Source: Synechococcales cyanobacterium CNB (lineage in GTDB: Bacteria; Planctomycetota; Phycisphaerae; Phycisphaerales; UBA1924). From it: a stretch of 64,000 nucleotides of DNA. The notes under the pieces are model-generated. The model was not told the origin of the DNA. It ran no database searches and saw only the letters and a list, made by a program, of their open reading frames with translations. Positions 59,597-64,000 of this stretch are shown here, piece by piece. Numbering within the stretch: the first letter of the stretch is position 1; every line of letters starts with the position of its first letter. The position numbers and the translations under genes were made by a program. The DNA is taken from NCBI GenBank assembly GCA_030263455.1, contig SZOZ01000001.1:124001-188000 (forward strand), given 5' to 3'.

Positions 59597-59956
59597 TCAA
59601 GGGATCGAGCGGGGTGGGGAGGATTGCTCGCCCCTCGAACGCTTTGCGGCCATGCTCCCCCAATAGCGCTTCAGCGTGTCCGGATCATATGATGTGCCGC
59701 ATTCCGGACAGGAACCCGAATCGGGTAGCCCCGTGAGATCGTAGCAGCAGCGTGAGCAGAGTCTGCCCTTGGCGGCCCTGACATCTCTTACGAGAGAAAG
59801 TTGCGCGAGTGCGGACATGAGTTGGCCCGCCAGAATCGCCGCACAGACAATCCACGGATGTACGGGCAGATCAAAGGCATAGCCGCCGAGCAAGACAACC
59901 ATGCCCACGACAAACCCGGCCAACAGCCACACAATAACCCACCGTCGGCGAGCCAT
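59597..59956 (-). CDS. Small membrane protein with C-terminal zinc ribbon
   Basis: A 119-residue protein. Two membrane helices (VIVWLLAGFVVGMVVLLGGYAF and WIVCAAILAGQLMSALAQL) precede a zinc ribbon CSRCCYDLTGLPDSGSCPECG. The same CxxCxYDLxGLP...CPEC pattern occurs twice in the protein at 62797-63762. It starts 11 bases after the stop of the gene at 59968, so the two are likely cotranscribed. Function unknown. Confidence 0.7.
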   Translation of the reverse strand: MARRRWVIVWLLAGFVVGMVVLLGGYAFDLPVHPWIVCAAILAGQLMSALAQLSLVRDVRAAKGRLCSRCCYDLTGLPDSGSCPECGTSYDPDTLKRYWGSMAAKRSRGEQSSPPRSIP

Positions 59957-59967
59957 GACGTGCTTCT

Positions 59968-60963
59968 CTACGGCTCAACGATCACCACGCCGCACGCTTC
60001 GAGGTCGAGAGCGAGTTGCTGCTTTGCTGCGTCAAGCGCAATACTATGCTGTGTCCCGCATGCTTCATACATAAGCGCCGATGTAGCGACACACAGACCT
60101 ACACAGACGACCGACGCGATCCAACTCACGCCAGGAATGACGGTTGCCACAACACCGCATCCAGTCATGCAAATGACGAACACGGCCCACGCGTTGTCGT
60201 AGCAAGCCTCGGCGCTCTGGTTCGCGGCATTCACCGCGATATTGTACCGTCTGTAGGCACGCTCAACACAGGCGACGTCGACGCCAGGGACATTCCCTCC
60301 CTGCCTGAAAATGGTACTCACGTCCGAACCGTGAATCCACATGGCCTCGGCACTAGTGGCCAGCGCCAACGGAGTCGATGACAAGGTTGTTGCATCGATG
60401 ATCCTCACGCCGCCGGCGATGCGTCCGGCCTGCGCGAAGACCTCGAAATCCGCTTCACTGAGAACCGCGTTAACGAGGAGCAGAAAGACGTCCTCTTCAA
60501 CGAGAATCACTCCCCTCGTCCGAATGACTACTCCAGCGATCGGAACCTGTCCCTCATCACCTGAGAGGCGACCGATGACCGGATGGCACGTGACTCCCTG
60601 CGCGGCGAGTTCCGGCGTCACGCTTTCGACGTCAACCTGGACTACCCAGACGGCCTCGAACTCGATCTCCCTCTCTTCGTGGTTGATGCCCGTGTAGTAG
60701 CCTGGTCCCTGCACGGCCGTGTCGATGACGTATGCCGCGCTCGGTTCCGCAGCGTCGGCGAAGATGGCCTGATGAACTTGGCACTGGAGATCGACCCACG
60801 GCTGAATCTCAGGTGGCACTGAGACGCCGCCGTTACAGACAGGATGCTCATCGTCCCACACTGCTCCGTGGGCCATCAGGGGAAGCTGAAGTGACAGAAT
60901 CAGACCGACCGCGATGCCCATCCCGAACGCGTTCGATGCGACGCGGCGAGCGATGCTGATCAT
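59968..60963 (-). CDS. Exported hypothetical protein
   Basis: A 331-residue protein with a signal peptide (GMGIAVGLILSLQLPLMAHG). The middle contains VWVVQVDVESVTPELAAQGVTCHPVIG and VVIRTRGVILVEEDVFLLLVNAVL, rich in beta strands. The C-terminal third has a cysteine-rich hydrophobic stretch (VFVICMTGCGVVATVIPGV, then IASVVCVGLCVATSALMYEACG) that could form a helical hairpin. No family recognised. Codon use is visibly less GC-biased than in neighbouring genes. GGGAGG precedes the ATG. Confidence 0.7.
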   Translation of the reverse strand: MISIARRVASNAFGMGIAVGLILSLQLPLMAHGAVWDDEHPVCNGGVSVPPEIQPWVDLQCQVHQAIFADAAEPSAAYVIDTAVQGPGYYTGINHEEREIEFEAVWVVQVDVESVTPELAAQGVTCHPVIGRLSGDEGQVPIAGVVIRTRGVILVEEDVFLLLVNAVLSEADFEVFAQAGRIAGGVRIIDATTLSSTPLALATSAEAMWIHGSDVSTIFRQGGNVPGVDVACVERAYRRYNIAVNAANQSAEACYDNAWAVFVICMTGCGVVATVIPGVSWIASVVCVGLCVATSALMYEACGTQHSIALDAAKQQLALDLEACGVVIVEP

Positions 60964-61254
60964 CTTCGATCCTCCCTTTCGATGCGGTCCGTGGTCCGGC
61001 TTTCCCCGCTTGGCCGGTTCCTGCTTCAACGGTCGGGCTCACGCGACCCTCGGCGCCGCGGAGTATACCGGCTCCGAAGGATCGTGCAACCCCCTTCCCG
61101 GCCAAGCCTCACACAAGAGTCGGCGTGGCGAAGGGAGGAGATCGGGGCGGAACCTGACCGGTCAGAGGGCTGATGTTCGGGCCCACGTTCGGGGGGAGAG
61201 TTCGGTGGCGCCGGACGCGGGGGTGAGAGCGGCTACGGGGGCGGCGGGGGGTTC

Positions 61255-61422
61255 GTCGCGGACCTTGCGACGGCTGTCGCGGCCCTTCGGGCGGTGGGCG
61301 CGGCTTCCGCGGCGTCCGTCGCGGCCCCTGCGCCGTCTGTCGCGGCTCGCGCGGCGGCCGTCGCGGCTCCTGTGACGATCGTCGCGACTCTCGCGACAGC
61401 CGTCGCGGCTCCCGCGTCAACG
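61255..61422. repeat. 21-bp tandem repeat, eight imperfect units
   Basis: Eight consecutive 21-base units, each starting GTCGCGG or GGCGCGG (GTCGCGGACCTTGCGACG is the first 18 bases of unit one). On the plus strand they read as heptads of the V-A-A-P-x-x-S kind, but no start codon with a ribosome-binding site opens that frame. The array lies 450 bases upstream of the Fn3-like gene at 61877. Confidence 0.85.
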
Positions 61423-61461
61423 GGCGTACAGGGACCGGACGGCGCGGCGCATGGCGTTGTA

Positions 61462-61565
61462 ATACGGAACGCGGGAAGTCCTTGCGCGGCGGTAGGAGTG
61501 GAAGCGGCAGAGCCGCCACGGAGTGGCGGTGTACCCGAGGCGCAAGGACTTCCCGCGTTCCGTAT
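61462..61565. repeat. Palindromic element with perfect 26-bp inverted arms
   Basis: The arms at 61462-61487 and 61540-61565 are exact reverse complements (starting ATACGGAACGCGGGAAGTCC). The 52-base centre holds a second small hairpin (CCGCCACGGAGTGGCGG). Such nested palindromes are typical of REP-type or MITE-like mobile repeats. No transposase gene is nearby. Confidence 0.9.
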
Positions 61566-61639
61566 AAGGTCTTGTCCGGCAGCAGGTTGGAGCGGAAGAG
61601 AGGGGGCCAGCAAGGCCCCGCCCCGCGAGGAGGAAGCGG

Positions 61640-61800
61640 CCCTCTCCCCTTCGCGCCCTTCGAGCCCTTCGCGTTCACGACCTCGGGCACGACCGTCGGG
61701 AAGGAAGGGAAGAGGAAAGGGCAAGAGGCCGACGGTCGTGGCCGACCCCTTCCCCCCCTCCGCGTCCTCCGCGTTCCCCTCCGCGCCTCCGCGTTCTTCT
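61640..61800. repeat. C/T-rich intergenic repeats, inverted copies of the GCGGAGGAC family
   Basis: CTTCGCGCCCTTCGAGCCCTTCGCG (about 61648-61672, read in pieces) and CCTCCGCGTCCTCCGCG (about 61756-61772) are the reverse complement of the repeats at 59427-59596. They lie between the palindrome and the Fn3-like gene. The remainder of 60964-61876 contains no gene I can support. Confidence 0.65.
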
Positions 61801-61876
61801 TCATTTCGCTCAAGCCGCGCGCTGCGCCGGCCGATGCCGCGTCATCCGCACAGAGGGCGGAAGAAAGGACACGATC

Positions 61877-62557
61877 ATGGCAGTGCTTCCAGGCTCGCGC
61901 CTTGCGCGCATCGAGTGGTTCGAGCAGCGGCTGGCCGGCTGGGCCGCGAACGCGGCGGCGATCGGGCTGAACCCGGCGCAGGTGATCGCGCTCCAGCAGC
62001 GCGTCACCGCCGCCCGCACCGGGTACAACGGCGCGCAGCAGTCGCGCAACGGGTCCAAGGCGTCCACGGTGACCTTCCACACGTCCGAGGACGAGATGGC
62101 CGACCTCGGCCGCGACCTCATCAAGACCATCAAGGCCTTCGCCGAGACGACCAACGACCCCAACGTCTACGCGCTCGCCGAGGTGCCCCCCCCCGCGCCG
62201 CCCACGCCCGCCGGGCCGCCCGACGCCCCGACCGACCTGCGCGGCTCGATCAACAACGACGGCGCGGTCGAACTGAAGTGGGAGGGCACGCTCAGCCACC
62301 GCACGTTCTACGAGGTCTACCGACGCGCCGAGGGCGAGAGCGCGTGGTCGTTCATCGCCAGCATGGGGGCCAAGTCGTTCCTCGACGACACGCTCGCGTC
62401 CGGCTGCTCGGCGGTGCTCTACCGCGTGCGCGCCAAGCGCGGCGACCTCGTCAGCGAGTCCGCCGACCCCATCCTCATCCGACTCGGCGTCGAGCCGGTC
62501 GGCGCGACGACCAACGCCGCCGAAGAGCCGCCCTCGCAACTCGGCCTCGCGGCCTAG
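61877..62557 (+). CDS. Hypothetical protein with helical N-terminus and Fn3-like C-terminus
   Basis: A 226-residue protein without a signal peptide. Residues 1-100 are helical (SRLARIEWFEQRLAGWAANAAA, VIALQQRVTAARTGYNGAQQ, DEMADLGRDLIKTIKAFAETTN). A proline-rich linker (PPPAPPTPAGPPDAP) leads to an Fn3-like domain (VELKWEGTLSHRTFYEVYRRAEG, KSFLDDTLASGCSAVLYRVRAKRG). The C-terminal half is related to the ORF at 30512-30997. AAAGGA precedes the ATG. Similar short Fn3 proteins are often found in many copies per genome; function unknown. Confidence 0.75.
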   Translation: MAVLPGSRLARIEWFEQRLAGWAANAAAIGLNPAQVIALQQRVTAARTGYNGAQQSRNGSKASTVTFHTSEDEMADLGRDLIKTIKAFAETTNDPNVYALAEVPPPAPPTPAGPPDAPTDLRGSINNDGAVELKWEGTLSHRTFYEVYRRAEGESAWSFIASMGAKSFLDDTLASGCSAVLYRVRAKRGDLVSESADPILIRLGVEPVGATTNAAEEPPSQLGLAA

Positions 62558-62580
62558 AGCCTCCCCCCAAACTCCTGATT

Positions 62581-62654
62581 CACCACAGAGGCACAGAGAG
62601 CACAGAGGCGGGAATCCAGGCCTTTCTCTCTGTGCCCTCTGTGCCTCTGTGGTG
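62581..62654. repeat. Inverted repeat of CACAGAG type, 27-bp arms
   Basis: Arms at 62581-62607 and 62628-62654 (beginning CACCACAGAGGCACAGAG) match with a single mismatch across a 20-base loop. It begins 23 bases after the stop of the Fn3-like gene and may act as a terminator-like hairpin, though no U-tract follows. This kind of CACAGAG-rich repeat is known from many environmental genomes. Confidence 0.85.
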
Positions 62655-62784
62655 AGATTGATTCTCCGAGGTTACGGGAGAGCTTCCACGCGGAGGACGC
62701 GGAGGACGCGGTCAGGGCTGGGAACCCGCGACAGGGGACAGGCCGCGGAGGCCCCTCGATCCCTTCCCCATTCGCCCTTTCCGA

Positions 62785-62790
62785 TATCGT
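62785..62790 (+). promoter_or_regulatory. Probable -10 box (TATCGT), leaderless zinc-ribbon gene
   Basis: TATCGT is followed by exactly six bases and the GTG at 62797; there is no ribosome-binding site. Confidence 0.45.
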
Positions 62791-62796
62791 GTCGCC

Positions 62797-63762
62797 GTGA
62801 GCGATGCGGCGGCGAGCGGAGGTGACGGCCGGGTGCGGCTGCTGTCGTACTCGGTGCCGTGCGCTTCGTGCGGGTACGACCTGGTCGGGCTGCCGGTTGA
62901 GGGCGTGTGCCCGGAGTGCTCGTTCTCGGTGCGTTCGTCGATGGTGCGGCACGGGGGTCGGCGCGCTGCGCCGGTGCGGCGGGTTGACCGGGCCGAGTGC
63001 GTCGGGTGCGGGTACGACCTGCGCGGGCTGCCCCTCGACGCGGTCTGCCCCGAGTGCGCCACGTCGATCCAACGGTCGATGCGCGGCGACCTGCTGCGCA
63101 ACGCGCCTCTCGCGCACCTGAGGCGATTGTCCTCGGCAGGCTCCTACATGAGTGCGCTCGTGTGGATCGTGCTCGTCTCGTGGTGCTTCCCGCCGATTGG
63201 CGTGATCGCGGCGTGGTGCTGGGCCGTCGGTTGGTGGGGCGTCCTCCGCCCCGACCCGGAGTTGCGGGGCAACGCGCCCGGTGAACGATGGCGGATCGCT
63301 GCGTGCCTGCTGACGCCGGTCGCGCTGCTGGCCGGGCTGGTCGCCGTTGCGGCGAAGGTCGTTATGCCGAGCGGTGTGGGGGCCGGCGCACCCCGATTGC
63401 TGGTCGTGCCGTGGTCCGACCTGGCGGTCGCGGTCGCGATCGTCGCGGCCCTCGCGCAGCACCACACGAGCCTGATGTTCGTGCGGCGGTTCGCCCGGCG
63501 CGTGCCCGACCGGACGCTGCGGGCAAGGGCGGGCTGGTTGCTCTGGGTCGGGCCGATTCCCGCGGCCATCTGGCTGGGACGCGAGGCGGCGACCCGGCTG
63601 GGCGTTCCGCCGTCCGTGCGCCTGGATGGCGTCACGATGCCCGCGGCGTTCATTCTCTTCGTGGTCTGGATGTTCGGGTATCTCGGACTGACCGCGCGGC
63701 TCGGAGCGATCCTGGCCGAGGAGTACGTGTACGCGGACGGGTTGAACCAAATGGCCAAATAG
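62797..63762 (+). CDS. Membrane protein with two N-terminal zinc ribbons
   Basis: A 321-residue protein. Two zinc ribbons are at the N-terminus: CASCGYDLVGLPVEGVCPEC and CVGCGYDLRGLPLDAVCPEC. They are followed by about five membrane segments (YMSALVWIVLVSWCFPPIGV, IAACLLTPVALLAGLVAVAA, DLAVAVAIVAALAQHH, GWLLWVGPIPAAIWLG, AAFILFVVWMFGYLGLTARLG). The last residues (NQMAK) and the TAG stop are encoded inside an 8-bp repeat, so repeat growth would alter the C-terminus. No family with known function recognised. Confidence 0.75.
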   Translation: MSDAAASGGDGRVRLLSYSVPCASCGYDLVGLPVEGVCPECSFSVRSSMVRHGGRRAAPVRRVDRAECVGCGYDLRGLPLDAVCPECATSIQRSMRGDLLRNAPLAHLRRLSSAGSYMSALVWIVLVSWCFPPIGVIAAWCWAVGWWGVLRPDPELRGNAPGERWRIAACLLTPVALLAGLVAVAAKVVMPSGVGAGAPRLLVVPWSDLAVAVAIVAALAQHHTSLMFVRRFARRVPDRTLRARAGWLLWVGPIPAAIWLGREAATRLGVPPSVRLDGVTMPAAFILFVVWMFGYLGLTARLGAILAEEYVYADGLNQMAK

Positions 63763-63783
63763 CCAAATCGCCAAAGGGCCAAA
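63752..63783. repeat. Degenerate 8-bp tandem repeat, NNGCCAAA, four units
   Basis: Units TGGCCAAA, TAGCCAAA, TCGCCAAA and GGGCCAAA, preceded by a partial CCAAA. It is the reverse complement of the TTTGGCNN repeat at 30411-30442. The first units encode the end of the membrane protein and its stop codon. Confidence 0.85.
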
Positions 63784-64000
63784 GGGGGAGGAACGCGGAG
63801 CGCGCGGAGAGGAACGCGGAGGGGGCGGAGGGGAGCGGCCCCGCTTCCCTCGATCCACTCCTCCGTCAGTCCCTTCTTCGCGCCTTTCGCGCCCTTCGGG
63901 TTCACTCCTCAGTTCCTCTCCGCGCCCTCAGCGTTCCCCTCCGCGAACTCCGCGTTCTGCCTTCACTGCCACGCCGTGCCTCGTCCGCCGGTACATTCCC
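63784..64000. repeat. Paired G/A-rich and C/T-rich repeats at the right edge
   Basis: GAACGCGGAG units (about 63788-63835) are followed by GCGCCTTTCGCGCCCTTCG (about 63872-63890) and by TCCGCG and CCTCCGCGAACTCCGCG (to about 63958). The first and last blocks are inverted relative to each other, forming a large imperfect palindrome. No gene is seen in the last 238 bases. Confidence 0.65.

Noticed and set aside
61255-61422. Possible CRISPR array or heptad-repeat protein gene
   Set aside because: The 21-bp units are contiguous with no spacers, and no start codon with a ribosome-binding site opens the plus-strand frame.
61109-62539. 476-codon minus-strand frame across repeats and the Fn3-like gene
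   Set aside because: It crosses the palindrome and intergenic repeats and is antisense to a gene with a clear Fn3 domain and ribosome-binding site.
63144-63905. 253-codon minus-strand frame at the right end
   Set aside because: Antisense to a protein with two zinc ribbons and clear membrane helices; starts inside intergenic repeats.

Overview
The window looks like a chromosomal segment of a Planctomycetota bacterium, most likely class Phycisphaerae. This is inferred from several things seen together: high GC content (estimated by eye at about two thirds), secreted proteins ending in a paired EF-hand-like tail of the form NGDGTVNTxDFLAFLNAW, a giant protein with a Planctomycete-type LEPR-XLL-like N-terminal motif (LEHLENRVLLDG), zinc ribbons of the form CxxCGYDLxGLP...CPEC, many short lipoproteins, and Kdo/LPS genes. 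No rRNA, tRNA, CRISPR array, transposase or phage module was recognised.

Layout. 1-2.5 kb: molybdenum cofactor genes (moaC fragment and moeA leftward, moaD-moaE rightward) around a carboxymuconolactone-decarboxylase-like gene. 2.6-4.9 kb: a secreted choice-of-anchor B protein. 5.1-17.3 kb: one long rightward operon for a type II secretion / type IV pilus-like machine (histidine kinase, STAS protein, GspE, GspF, PilM/N/O/P-like, then pseudopilin-like proteins, two of which carry extra beta-sandwich domains). 17.3-20.8 kb: a leftward set of TolB-like lipoprotein, second lipoprotein, small ORF and xerC, separated from the operon by an 8-bp tandem repeat. 21-25 kb: alpha/beta hydrolase lipoprotein, two unknown genes and an isolated nuoC. 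24.8-30.4 kb: leftward kdsD-kdsC-LptC/OstA-like gene, with scpA divergent.

30.5-36.8 kb: an Fn3-like gene remnant, a class I aminotransferase, rpsO, pnp, a cold-shock protein with a long leader, and an NtrB-like kinase. 36.9-41.8 kb: kynA-kynU (tryptophan catabolism), a mini-lipoprotein, a sugar-phosphate-isomerase-like protein and GAPDH. 41.9-46.4 kb: secreted DNRLRE and FG-GAP proteins, then a redoxin/DsbD-N-like pair and a rhodanese-like lipoprotein lacking its catalytic cysteine. 46.5-52.7 kb: a 2055-residue exported multidomain protein. 53-59.4 kb: racemase-like protein, hscB, two tandem CNNM/CBS membrane proteins, a thioredoxin-like protein, a DUF1015 protein and purQ. 59.4-64 kb: zinc-ribbon membrane proteins and an Fn3-like gene in repeat-rich intergenic DNA.

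Recurring themes are cell envelope and secretion, translational coupling by 1-4 base overlaps (ATGA, GTGA, TTGA, TGATG, TAATG), a set of genes whose start codon lies 5-7 bases behind a TANNNT box (probable leaderless mRNAs), and several families of short-period intergenic repeats (8-, 9- and 21-bp periods, plus long palindromes) concentrated at gene 3' ends. The envelope machine at 5-17 kb with ligand-binding-like pseudopilins and the repeat-rich 59-64 kb end are the least ordinary parts.
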